A stretch of DNA of 64,000 bases from Forficula auricularia (taxonomy: Eukaryota; Arthropoda; Insecta; Dermaptera; Forficulidae), in the NCBI GenBank assembly GCA_024734495.1, contig JALMQS010000187.1:10655300-10719299 (forward strand), in the 5' to 3' direction. Both the position numbers and the translations under genes were made by a program. Numbering within the stretch: the stretch's first letter is position 1; every line of letters starts with the position of its first letter. Positions 52,966-64,000 of this stretch are shown here, in pieces. The notes beneath the pieces are model-generated. The model was given only the letters and a program-made list of their open reading frames with translations, made no database searches and was not told the DNA's origin.

Positions 52966-54479
52966 GTAGAATAGGGCTATATTTTTAGGGTTACGAAGCG
53001 GAACCTAATAAGTGTCGAAACAATTTCTATCTCTCTGTTAGACCATTGTAGCTCGTTAACTAAATAAGATCAGAATTATTTTTGAGGGGTTTGAATTTTT
53101 CGTAGGTTCGAAAAAAATTCTATATCCAATAATGTGTGAGTTATCTATGATTAGATCACCTAACTAGAATTAAGTCCTTTTTTTTAATGTAATTCTTTAA
53201 ATTGATGTTAGAGGAGGTCGCCAAAGTACCAATTAATACACGATTTTTGTACACCAAAACCAAAACCACTGGACATAATATTATGAAAAAAAATCTATAA
53301 TTCTAACGACTAAGAACAAGTTTCGTATCTAAAATATTTTGTAAAATAAAAGTATGCGATCCTCGATATACGTGTCCGAATAACACTTGTTCTACATTTT
53401 TAATTCATGTGGGAGCGACATAGTTGAGAGTTTTGGGCAATTTTGTACCTTCTATCACTCATCTTAAAATTGTTACAAAAAAACAAATTTCTCCCAGGTT
53501 AAACGACATTAATGACGATTTTAATATCCACAGTATATGATTGTGTATTTTTCTTCTAAATCTCGATAATCGAGTACGCTAGCAACCTATACTTTTATCT
53601 GCATCAAATTGTCTTTTTTATCCTTTTGTCCCTGGAACTTGAGAAATTTAATTAATATTTTTTATTAAAACATAGGGAGGCGTTTCAGGATATTTTATTT
53701 CCTATAATTTAATTTATTTATATATATATATAATTTGTAATGGACACCGCTAATTAAAAGAATATCGTTAAACCTGTATTGAGAATATTCCAACGAACCT
53801 AAAGTAAAGGTATACTTCCGGCAGGTGGATTAAAATAACCTTCCTGTCATATCTTATGCTGATACCTTTCCTTAAATAAAAAATGTCTATTTCCACTTAT
53901 AATCTTTTTGAGATATCGCTATCACGCATACCAATTACTTTTTCTATTCATGGAACTTCAAAATGAGTATACCTACAGTCAAAACTAGTATTTGATTTGG
54001 GCCTTTGGCAATAACTTATTTTATTTTGTATGTGTCAATAAAAGTAAATATCAATTTCAAAAATGAATCCAGAACCTTTTAATGAATTATTAAATTTTAT
54101 ATGAAAAACATTCGCTCGTTATCAATTAGTTATTGAAATTTCATTTGATGGCGCAAATGACCATATTAGTCGACGCGGCGATAAACAAATAATAATAATA
54201 ATAAATTTCATTTGTTCTAATATCTTTTTTACGACCGAGAATGCTGTTTGGAGCAAAGATGAGCCCAACGTTACACAAAACCAGTAAAAAACTATGGTCA
54301 GGGTCGCCAAGAGCTTATGCACTCTTCAGGGTCAGATGTTATCACGGCCTCCCCTCTAATTAAATATTTATTAAAATTATGAAATCATCCCTCCCATTCC
54401 CCTCTTGGCGCTTCTGCCTATGGTGATTGTAAATATTTTTATAACGAGCTTCGAGGGCGTGCCGAAGGCTCAAACTTGA
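52966..54479. other. No gene seen
   Basis: At 52985 TTTTTAGGGTTACGAAGCGG is a scrap of the repeat also seen at 10190 and 48800. (AAT)n lies at 54188-54205. Otherwise unremarkable. Confidence 0.45.
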
Positions 54480-55385
54480 GTTGTTTACCAAAAAAGAATT
54501 TAGTCTTTTTGATTTTAAGTCGATTCTTCCACGTTTTCTGTAGAGGTTGCCATTAATGGTCAAAACATCAAAAATGGAATGCAATAAGGTTATTCTCTAG
54601 TATTAGATAAGAATCGATCGTTACTTTTGATTTTATGGGTCGATTCTCCATGTCTTCAGCAATGGTTACCAATAATAATCGAAACGTCAAAAACCTAATG
54701 TAGAATTGTTATTCCTCAAGTATTAGATGAGAATCGATGACTATTTTTGATTTTAAGTCAATTCCTCTATGTCTTCAGCAATGGTTACCAATAAAAACCG
54801 AAATGTCAAAAATCCAATATAGAATGATTATTCCTCAAGTACTAGATGAGAATCAATCGCTATTTTTGGTTTAAAGTCGATTTCTCTATGTCTTCAGCAA
54901 TGGTTACTAATAAAAACCGAAACGTCAAAAATCCAATATAGAATGATTATTCTCAAGTACTAGATGAGAATCAATCGCTATTTTTGGTTTAAAGTCGATT
55001 TCTCTATGTCTTCAGCAATGGTTACTAATAAAAACCGAAACGTCAAAAATCCAATATAGAATGATTATTCCTCAAATACTAGATGAGAATCAATCGCTAT
55101 TTTTGGTTTAAAGTCGATTTCTCTATGTCTTCAGCAATGGTTACTAATAAAAACCGAAACGTCAAAAATCCAATATAGAATGATTATTCCTCAAGTACTA
55201 GATGAGAATCAATCGCTATTTTTGGTTTAAAGTCGATTTCTCTATGTCTTCAGCAATGGTTACTAATAAAAACCGAAACGTCAAAAATCCAATATAGAAT
55301 GATTATTCCTCAAGTACTAGATGAGAATCAATCGCTATTTTTGGTTTAAAATCGATTTCTCTGTCTTCAGCAAAGGTAACGGATA
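54480..55385 (+). repeat. 119-bp tandem repeat array, about 7.5 units
   Basis: TCTTCAGC recurs at 54653, 54772, 54891, 55009, 55128, 55247 and 55364 (spacings 117-119). Each unit has AATGGTTACxAATAAxAACC, GAAACGTCAAAAATCCAAT and TAGATGAGAATCAATCGC. The first two units resemble the 21-kb copy; the last five are almost identical to each other, so homogenisation spread from the right side. The array is preceded by the same head (TTTAGTCTTTTTGATTTTAA) as the short array. Confidence 0.9.
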
Positions 55386-56110
55386 AGAAAACAACGCAGT
55401 TGCTATGGTTACTTCATAAAAATTCTCCTAAATTTTTAGCATTTCACAGAGAGAAGCCTATCCATTCTTACTTAAGCAAGGCTAAATGAGCTATATTAAA
55501 ACTTTCAAATGAATAAATTTTAAAGAATTTAAAAAATTAAAAAAAGTACCATCTTACTCTAGAGTAAAGTACTTTAAAAATATAATTTTACTAAAAACTT
55601 TATTTAACCTTTTTTGTGGTCCCCAATGTACTTAATTAGGATATTAAATTTCATCAAAATTGGTTAAGTCATTTTCAAGATATTTAGAAAAAACTAAAAA
55701 GTACTGAAATAAAGTACTAATGTTTGTGGGCCGATATGTACCAAAAACTAATCAGCGCTTCATTTTGTTAAACTAATGGTAGGTTTTCAATTTCATTTCA
55801 ATCGGTGCAACGGTGTGGAAAAAATCGTGGGCCAAAAAAGCGATAACATACATACATCCATCCATACATCCATCCATCCATCCATCGCACGCACTAAATG
55901 CAAAAATCGCACTTTTTGGCCTCTCGACGAGACCCCTTGTAATTTTTGGCAAAACCGTCACGTGCTAAAATTCAACCTAATTGAATACTACAATTTGTGA
56001 CTTTAATTGAGTCCATGGGTTCCGTAGTCTTTACCTCGAGGACCCTTTGAAGCCACGCTTGCCCCGGAGAGCGATTACAATACTTTACCCATGCTATGCA
56101 TTGGATAAAG
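55386..56110 (+). repeat. Dispersed repeat with (CATC)n microsatellite
   Basis: ATTTCATTTCAATCGGTGCA, then (CATC)n at about 55851-55884, then ATTTTTGGCAAAACCGTCA and GAGTCCATGGGTTCC, ending CGATTACAATACTTTACCC, which parallels 41879. Reads like the 3' part of a non-coding dispersed element; no frame recognised. Confidence 0.45.
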
Positions 56111-57910
56111 TAAAAATATTATATTTCGACATAAAGAGGAAATAATTGTTTTCTTTTTTTATATTAATCACCGGTAGTCTAATAAGTGTAAAGTTGCTGG
56201 ATCAATCTCACACACCCCGATAATTCTTTATTATTATTTATTCATTTAGTATTAAAGAATTAAAATTAAACGTACAATTATTTGAAGATCGGAAAAAGTG
56301 TAGTACTGTCCTCATCTTATGACATTCGATATGATTGCTTACCAATTTCGAGTATCAAAGTGACTTATCAGTGAGTTACCACTCTATGGTGATAAGTAGG
56401 TACTTAAACTTTTACTAAAGTTTAGTCTATAAAATAGGATACAACAGGGGCGGTGACTTTTCAACCGGGAGATGCTGTCCAAAAAAGTACCCTTCATTTT
56501 TTGAAATTTTATTTTAATCTTAGCTTCTTTTTTTTGCAAATTTCATCGAATACGGCATCCTTTTCGTTATTTTTCAAATTTAACATTATATTTTGTAAAA
56601 ATATATTTTGGGACCATCGCCCCCAAATGGATACTGCTTTGTGTGAGCGAGGGCAGGAGTCAGAATTTAAATCTTGAGACTTAAACCCCACAGCCCCTGA
56701 GATGGAAATCGCATAGAGCTAGACTTTTAAATGGGTGATTTTGACAATAAATAGGCTTCTGAGGTATTATTTTATTTTTGTTAATTTCCAAAAAAAAAGC
56801 GGGTAATTGTTGTGTTCATTAGTAATAATAAGTAAATGATTATAAAGAATAAACATTTTTTTTTAAATTAATGTTGCCTTTTATTTTTACGAATAAAAAC
56901 AATAGAGTTTTTTCGAAAAGTTCCCGAGATTTCGAAATTGCCGAAATCTCGCGAGATCGAAATTTCTAATCCCGCAAGATCTCGAACTTGCGATCTCGGC
57001 TCGAGATTGCATTCCCTAGATGCGCCGTATCCACAGCATCCAGGGACCGCACGCCACTGGTATACAACAATATTATGAATCTCTAAAAATACACATTCGT
57101 GTAAAAAATCTAAATACCAGTTCGGGCATTGCTAAAACGTTTATATTTAAACTCGAATGTCCAAATATGCGAGATACTAAAATATGATTTTAACATTCAT
57201 CGCTGAGGGGAATTCCGCAAAGTTCATATATCATTTGTCTCATAATCTTACTAAAATCGCTATAAACTAGTAAAAACTCGTTAAATAATGCTCGAATTTT
57301 CATTCGGCTTAAAAATAAACACAAGCTCAAATATTTCGGCTATATTTCATAAAGAGTATCAATGAAAAAATCTCAGTTATATATTTTCGCAAGCCTTTCT
57401 AACAATAACGTGACTTGAATTGGTCCCTCGGCGACTGTTTATCTCCTCCCTCTCTGCAACAAATCAAGTTATCTTATAGAATATCTCCCATTTTCAAGTA
57501 TTCTATACGTAAATATTATCCGACTCTATGCAAATCCTCAAGTAAACTAGAAACCTAAGAGAATGTTTTCACTAATACTAGTTATAATCCTTTAGTAATC
57601 ACAATTCTAAATCTAAGACTATCAAGAATGTTAAATAGAACTAGAAAGCTAACTGTCTATAGTCTAAACTACTTGGAATAAAATTGAAACATTGGGTTGC
57701 CATCTTTAAAGATGGCGTATTACATTATAAGTATATAGGAAAGCAGGTTTCTAATCAATTAATCTATTTAATAAAAAACAATACTCTGAAAGCCTATATA
57801 TAATATTGTTATTTTATCAATGTGCCATGTTTCAAATTTTTTAACTCAATTCAGTTATATTCACTTCTAAATAACATGCTTGGAAAACAATTAAATATTT
57901 TCATTTTCAT
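56111..57910. other. No gene seen
   Basis: Contains a GAGATCTCG-rich patch (56925-57010, CGAAATCTCGCGAGATCGAA forming short hairpins) and an 18-bp palindrome GCCATCTTTAAAGATGGC near 57705. No gene recognised. Confidence 0.45.
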
Positions 57911-58433
57911 TTAAGGTAGTTCTTTCAAAAATGCAAAAATTCAAGAAGTCTTCGAAACTTGGAATATAAGTCATTAAAAGCATAATAAACACACTGTTAA
58001 AATTTGAAAACGATTTACCACACCAAACATGAAATAATTGCAATTAAAAATGAAACTTTTTACATATGGTAGATTGGGGAAGTTTTGGAAATTGATCATT
58101 ATTTTATTTTTTTTCATTGAAGGACTTTCACGATCTTGATGAAAAACTAGTATTTGTTAGAATAATATAATCGGAGTAACTTAAAAAAAAATTGAAATTA
58201 TTTACCTCGTAGTTTTGATAAAAAATAAAAAAACATTTGGGCGATTATTTTTAGTGGAGGGGATATAAGAACAATGGGTTGGAAACGATCCATTCATAAA
58301 GAGGATATCGAATTGCGAGAAGTACAGTCACGTTAAAAAACAACCTAAAATTTTAGCACCGTTCATATGTAGGTATAGAGTGGTTACGAGGTTAAAACTT
58401 TTTGTGTGTATTGTCGCGAAAGAACTACCTTAA
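57911..58433 (+). mobile_element. TTAA MITE family B (B2)
   Basis: TTAA at 57911-57914 and 58430-58433; ends GGTAGTTCTTTCAAAAATGC and, inverted, GGTAGTTCTTTCGCGACAAT. Colinear with B1 through AGTCTTCGAAACTTGGAATA, AAATGATCATTATTTT-like text and GGGCGATTATTTTTA. Confidence 0.85.
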
Positions 58434-59094
58434 ATACAAATTAAACCCTTATTTTTATTATAGACTTTTTGATTGGTATTGATGATTTTTCTTTTCTTTT
58501 TTTTTACTATTATTTTACTTAATTTTCTCTCAAATGGTATTATTTCTTATTTATAATTACCAATTATTATCTGATAAAAATAATCATGCCATTTTTCAGA
58601 TTTTGGTGATTCAAGTCGAATTGGATTGATGAAATAGAAACAAGACCCCCTTTTCGGAAATGGAAATTATTAAAGGTAACATTTTTACAAAAATTCAAAT
58701 TACCTACCATTTTTGGATTTAAAGCTTTTCTGTCTTGGATTTTGGATTAAAAAAAATAATACCTTCGTCTTGAACTTGAAATCAATCATTTTATGGAATA
58801 CAATCATATCTTTTTCAACGCTAGTAGTGAGTTCTGTAAAATCATCACATCATTTGAATCCACATTAAATGAAGTAGAAAACTAATTGGGGGATTTGCGC
58901 TATTGCGTATATAAAGTTTGAACATATATTGTTATTGTATATTATTGACTTATAACACATAGTTGTACCAATTAAAGAAAAAAATCATAATTTGAATACT
59001 GGATTGCCCAAGTTTGATCGCGAATCGAATTTCGATCATTAGTCTTGAATGGGAAACTATCTTATAGTTTGTTCCGCGAAAATACGAATAACCA
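58434..59094. other. No gene seen
   Basis: AT-rich, nothing recognised. Confidence 0.5.
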
Positions 59095-59273
59095 TTAACC
59101 CACTTAACACGGGGACCACTGTTGCCATTTTCAGGACGGCAGAAAGTAGTGCTTTAAACGAACCTTAACTGATGTTGGTAATCACGACATCAGTTAAATA
59201 TCATTTAGGGTCTTAGTGCAACTTTCTCCTGGCATGAAAACGGCAACAGTGGCCCCGGTGTTGAGCGGGTTGA
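59095..59273. mobile_element. piggyBac-type MITE
   Basis: 171 bp starting CCCACTTAACACGGGGACCA and ending with the near-inverse ...GGTGTTGAGCGGG, preceded by TTAA (59095-59098) and followed by TTGA (one change). Arms pair through CTGTTGCC / GGCAACAG. CCC ends at TTAA are the piggyBac hallmark. Confidence 0.7.
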
Positions 59274-60435
59274 TGCTTCTAAATCATGTCTCCAACAATA
59301 ATAAACAATTTCCTGGTCAGAAAATTACCCCTATAAGAGTTATAACTTAACTCGGGCATAAATAGGGGGAAGAATATATTTCTGTTAGTCAATTCTGAAA
59401 ATTGATTTATTTCTAGTTCAAACCTAAACAAATATCTTTTGCTTTTCCATCTCTAAAAATAATTCGAAAATTATTTATTTTGTTCACTGTTACCTTCTGC
59501 TTTCTAGACAGACCCGATTGAATAATTACCCCTGTACCTATATCAATCAGCTTTTTAGTTTGCATCTAATATATTTTAAAATTGTTTGTTTTGAAAATAA
59601 CCTTAAAATTTATTTGATTAATTAATTGAAATGAAAACATATATTTTGACTTTTATAATCCAATTCTACTTTCATATTCATTTAAACCTATTTGTATGTA
59701 CTCTATCCTCTTTTGTTAAGGGATGGTAAGCCCTGGATTAAATAGAATTTAGTCTCTTATTTTATTAAGTGTAGATTATGAATATGTATATTCTTCATCT
59801 TTTGATCAGCCTATCTCCTTGCGAGGCTTGAATTTTATTTACCTTGTGGATTATATATTAACTTTAACTAATTTATTGGATGATGCTAGAAGCCATTATT
59901 TACTTATATAGCGAATTCCAAGTCATAAATTCCTATTACGCTTATAGTGATTGTCCTAAAATATGCATATATATATGTACATTTGTACATATATAAAGTT
60001 AGTTAATAGATTCAATCATCCTTTTGATTATTTTATGCATTTGTACTAAGTTCATTCTTTAAAAGGATCAATGGATATAATATATTTTTAATTACTTAGT
60101 TTATAGTAAAAAATCATTAAATACAACTTTTAAAATAATTTATTAGTATTAGTATGTTCATGATTTAAATTTTTTCGGATTAGAATCCTCATACTTTAAA
60201 AACAAAATACAAAATTTCTGATCCTATTCTTTGAAAATAATTTCCCCAGTTGGTCAATGTGTCGACGGCCAATCAATACATCGATTTCTATTTCGAATTC
60301 ATGGAATCAGTCGCTTATCATTTTTTATTCCAGGATTTCTTGAAGAAAAGCAAGTGGATTTTTCGAACCTTGAAATAATTTGAATTTTCTAATAAAATTT
60401 TATTGATGGTAAGTTTAATTTAAAATGAGAATTTA
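59274..60435. other. No gene seen
   Basis: AT-rich; ATATATATGTACATTTGTAC near 59965 forms a small hairpin. Confidence 0.5.
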
Positions 60436-60535
60436 CGTAGACCATCAGCCATTCGCCATGTTAACGTTTTTGGCACTTGGGTTCGATTCCCTAGAGATGC
60501 GGCAAGCAAATTTATTTAGAAAATATTTCTGATAA
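60436..60535 (+). repeat. tRNA-related SINE family F fragment
   Basis: CATCAGCCATTCGCCATG, then B box GGTTCGATTC (60480-60489), then TATTTCTGATAACCGTG. The head is similar in layout to 1311, 9620 and 33430, but this is a diverged copy. Confidence 0.5.
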
Positions 60536-63117
60536 CCGTGAAACACAGATAAATTATTTTTTCGATCATATTTATCAATTGATGTCAGCTTAATGGAATA
60601 TTATGTCGATCTTGTCAATTATTTACCAATAAATAAAAAGATTTATAATCGGGTGAATTCAAATGTCAAAGCAATTTATTTTCTCTTAAATAGAAAGAGA
60701 ATGAGACAACAACATAAGAAGAAATAAAGTGCTACTGTATCTATACACCACACGACTTTCATTAAACGAATACACATTTTAAAATATTAATTTTCAAAAA
60801 ACTAAACTCATTTTAAATAGTAGATTTTATATAGAGTTATATGAGTATAATTTCGATGGAATATCTCGAAAAATATCACATTTTTAACCCTCTCTGAAAA
60901 GCGACATTGATCCAAAGGAGAGACCCTTATTAACTTGATTGAAAATTTATAGAAAAAATAAAATATTAATTTTCAAGTTCATTAAAATTTTTCCCTTTGG
61001 CTTAGCAAAATGTCTTCAGGCTGGAAAATGTCATATTTCAAAGTGCTTTTCGTGTATTGTTAGGGGTCTTTCGCTGTTAACACATATCATGGACGTCTTA
61101 AGATACTTTTTAATATAATTTTTATTAAAAAACAAAATTAGAAAGTTCAGTAAATTAGCTTTAAAATTAAAAGATCTCAAATTAAAAACTTATCTCAATT
61201 CAAAGGACCCAACTCTATAAATTATGAAATCTTTAATATTAGGGGGTAGGTAGGTTGTATGTATAATCAATTATTTCTTCCAAACGCCTGTTGACAGGCA
61301 GCCGGGCTCACAAGGATTTCTTTAATTTGGAGTCTTGGCTAAGATCGCTGCTATCAATATTCACGGCAGAGTTTAACAACCTTTTTAAGTTCAAGGACTA
61401 ATTAAAAGACTATTTAAACCAGTCTGATGATTGTTTAATTGGTAATTTATTTATTTATATATTAAATTAGTAAATAAATACTGTCCCTTACACAAATCTA
61501 ATGAATTTTTTAAGACTAGAAAAAATTATACTTAGTCTTAAATACTTAAAACTTTCTTATTGAACATCTCGTATAGAGTATTATAAAACAAGTTTTATGT
61601 TTTTGCAGATTAGTTAGGTACTATTTACTTATGCATAAAAATACTTCCACAAATATCTAATATCATAATGATATAAATATAAGTGAAAGTAAAATTATTA
61701 TTATTATTATTTATTTTAATATTGATAATCAAAATTCATTATTTTATGTTGCCAGTAAATTGTATTAATACAATCCATTAATTTAATAGTAATAATAAAT
61801 AATTAGAGTTTTCTTTTAATGTAATCTCACACTCTCTTAATTTGATTATAAATTTTTTCATATAACGATAATTGACAAGATCCATATTGCTACCAGTTGC
61901 TCTGATAACAAATATACCGAAAACTGATCAGATACTTCAGAATTAAAAATTTATCTGTAAAGATAAAAAAAATCTCTTTGTCTTGACAGAGGCGAATAAA
62001 TAAATAAATAAATAAAAAGATAATATGAGTTGATATATGTCAACATTGATTAATATTATTTTAAAAATATATTTTTCTTTCCATTTTCCTTCTTCGCGCT
62101 AAAGCCTACCTAGTACTCTTATAGATTCAAAGCTTAGAAAATTTCTATGATCAAGATAAATAACAAAATTTAGTATAATTAAATATATCAAGATAAAAAT
62201 AGTAGATCATCATCTGAAATAACTTTTTTTCATACCTTTCTTTTCTTTACTGTTTATGTAGTTATTGTAAATACGCTGCTATTTTTCAAAAGATGACTTC
62301 ATCTATTTACCACGCAAGCCTTCGCATATTCATTAGCCATTATTTAACAGGTTCTCTCTGTTCTTTCTCATACAGAGAACTTGGTTAACTATTATCTTTA
62401 AATATAAAAGGTAAATACAATTAGTCATCTAACTAGAATTCATGCAAATAAACATTTGACTATATATGTGTGATATTTTCATATAGCCTATTTATATTTT
62501 CCATGGTAATTAAAACACTGGATAATTATACTTGAATATATTTTTAGACAAAGTTGGTATAAGCAAATAAGTAATAATATACAACATAGCTAATTATTAG
62601 AAAAATGCTTTACTAAGTATCATACTAATTCCTAAAATAAAATACAATATCTGTTACCATCGACTAGTAAAATCTTTTATTCATTTAATAAGTTATTTTT
62701 CGATTTGAAATTAAAACTTATGACTTCAGCTACTAATGGCCAATTGAACAATGAAGATATAAAATTGTTGAGGGCTAAGATTTCAGATGATTTTACTAAT
62801 CTAAAAGTGCAATTATCATCTAGTAGAAACAACAAAACTATAATTTCTTATGGATACTTCTGAGGCGCAAAATAATCCATTAGATACGCCTCATTACTAA
62901 ACGCTTCATCAATACTGACGTCACAAGGCTTGTTTTGTATTAGATTCCATCGAAACTACACTAATGAGATTACTTATCGGCCACATTTTATTTCTAACTT
63001 ATTCACATCCGAAAAATTTGTATATGACAATTTTATATTAAGCTTTTAAATAAATTGTTTATATATTATTTTAAATAATACTTATTGATCAAGCATGCTT
63101 TCGAAAAAATGACCAAA
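60536..63117. other. Long AT-rich stretch, no gene seen
   Basis: (AAAT)n at 61993-62018 and (ATT)n at 61697-61710. Around 61285-61330 is a short GC patch. No open frame with a domain, no MITE ends. Confidence 0.45.
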
Positions 63118-63451
63118 TACAGTGAAAACCCTCAAATCCGAACTAATTGGGGCTGTAGCCTGTTCGGATTTCAATTTGCTCGGCCAAAAGCTGGTGGATT
63201 CTTATTGAAGAAAATGGTTCTCTTTCTATCCTTGAGAAGCTGAAGAAAGTTACAATAAAAGACGTTATTTACTGGGTTGCAGAATCGTAGTCAAAATACA
63301 AGTGTGAACTTACTGCAGAGATCTTGGAAGAAGCTTTTGCCTAGTCTCGAGTTTCTGCAAACACCTACTCAAATTCAATTTGTCAAAAAACTCGTTCGGA
63401 TTTCCCAGGATTTCGAATTTCCGTGGTTCGGATTTGAGGGGTTTCGCTGTA
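63118..63451 (+). mobile_element. Tigger/pogo-like deletion derivative
   Basis: 330 bp (63120-63449) with TA on each side; ends CAGTGAAAACCCTCAAATCC and, inverted, CAGCGAAACCCCTCAAATCC. The interior keeps a transposase scrap (about 63205-63345): GSLSILEKLKKVTIKDVIYW, then AES, a stop, and LTAEILEEAF, matching the region before the C-terminus of Tigger transposases. It is a different subfamily from the element at 50 kb. Confidence 0.8.
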
Positions 63452-64000
63452 ATAAATGTCTGAATTACGAGCATTGATTTTAAAATCATTATACTTAAAC
63501 CCAAATAGTGCACCCGTATTGTCACAATAATGCGTATTAGAGGTAGATATTTGACGTCGTTGGGTTGAAAAATGAAAATATTTTTTTCCGAGTAATATTA
63601 TTCAAATCTTATAATTTTACTAAAAAAAAATCATTTTATTACGCAGATTTCAATTACACCAAAAACAACATTATAATTGCTCATTAAATAACAGGTTATT
63701 GAAAAAATAAATATTGTAAATTTAACATATATAATTACTTCCTGAGTCAGGAAGATCGATTTCCTTGAATTAATACACTTTCTCATTCATATTTGGTAAT
63801 GGTTGCATATTTGCCCCTTAAGGCTCTCCTCGCCAATGGGAATGGCTCAGATCTCTTGGCTCGGATTTAATGTGAAAGTTGACATCACGCTTTTCAATAC
63901 AAACATTTAATAAATATTCTGTTATCATTCTTTTGAAATAGCAATTCTTTACTTTCTCGATTGATTTATTAAAACTAATAAATAAAAAAAAAAATACATA
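63452..64000. other. No gene seen
   Basis: AT-rich end of the window without recognised features. Confidence 0.5.

Noticed and set aside
23700..62018. CRISPR-like array from the (ATT)n, (AAAT)n and 119-bp repeats
   Set aside because: Simple microsatellites and a eukaryotic tandem repeat without unique spacers.

Overview
The window looks like repeat-rich, non-coding chromosome from an arthropod, probably an insect. The DNA is very AT-rich and no multi-exon host gene can be recognised. Almost every structured stretch is a transposable element of a metazoan type: Ty3/Gypsy, RTE-type LINE, Penelope-like, mariner, Tigger/pogo, hAT, PIF/Harbinger-type, piggyBac-type and other TTAA-targeting elements, Helitrons and tRNA-derived SINEs. 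Species cannot be fixed from the sequence alone.

Layout. 0-10 kb: TTAA-flanked MITEs (family A at 732, 6019, 7281), large palindromes (2.8, 5.4, 9.5 kb), PIF/Harbinger-like MITEs (8.3, 8.7 kb) and SINE heads. 10-17 kb: small 'family C' retroposon (10.3 kb), a nested palindrome with hammerhead-ribozyme-like cores (11.2-12.0 kb), a tRNA SINE (12.7 kb), a foldback mariner (14-14.8 kb), and a Penelope-like 3' fragment (15.5-16.4 kb) interrupted by an hAT-type MITE (16.4-17.2 kb). 18-28 kb: a repeat with a covarying pseudoknot, split by a family A MITE (18.9-19.8 kb); a 119-bp tandem repeat element (20.9 kb); a broken RTE LINE (25 kb); TTAA MITEs (26.1, 27.5 kb). 28.7-32.9 kb: a complete Gypsy element with one open gag-pol frame of 1257 codons, identical 173-bp LTRs and a 5-bp target duplication; it is the only intact protein-coding gene. 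33-45 kb: hammerhead-bearing foldbacks, family C insertions, two Helitrons facing each other, an unusually GC/C-rich block, an hAT MITE, and a MITE with 9-bp target duplications. 46-64 kb: SINEs, second copies of several families, a degraded Tigger transposon (50-51 kb), a TTAA element (52.3 kb), the main 119-bp array (54.5-55.4 kb), a piggyBac-type MITE (59.1 kb) and a Tigger derivative (63.1 kb), separated by featureless AT-rich DNA.

Three signals stand out. (1) The Gypsy element has no tRNA-type primer site; the 24 bases next to its 5' LTR are a perfect complement of 24 bases inside the LTR, which suggests self-primed reverse transcription as in Tf1. (2) Motifs of the form CTGANGA - stem - GAAA recur in at least six foldback or retroposon insertions, with stem II kept while its sequence changes. 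One family (C) has 15-17 bp target duplications, and one motif sits just downstream of a Penelope-like coding fragment, so a mobile hammerhead-ribozyme system is likely. (3) Three dispersed copies of another repeat share an H-type pseudoknot plus hairpin with compensatory changes. There is no operon-like cooperation; the relations between elements are nesting, internal deletion and parasitism.
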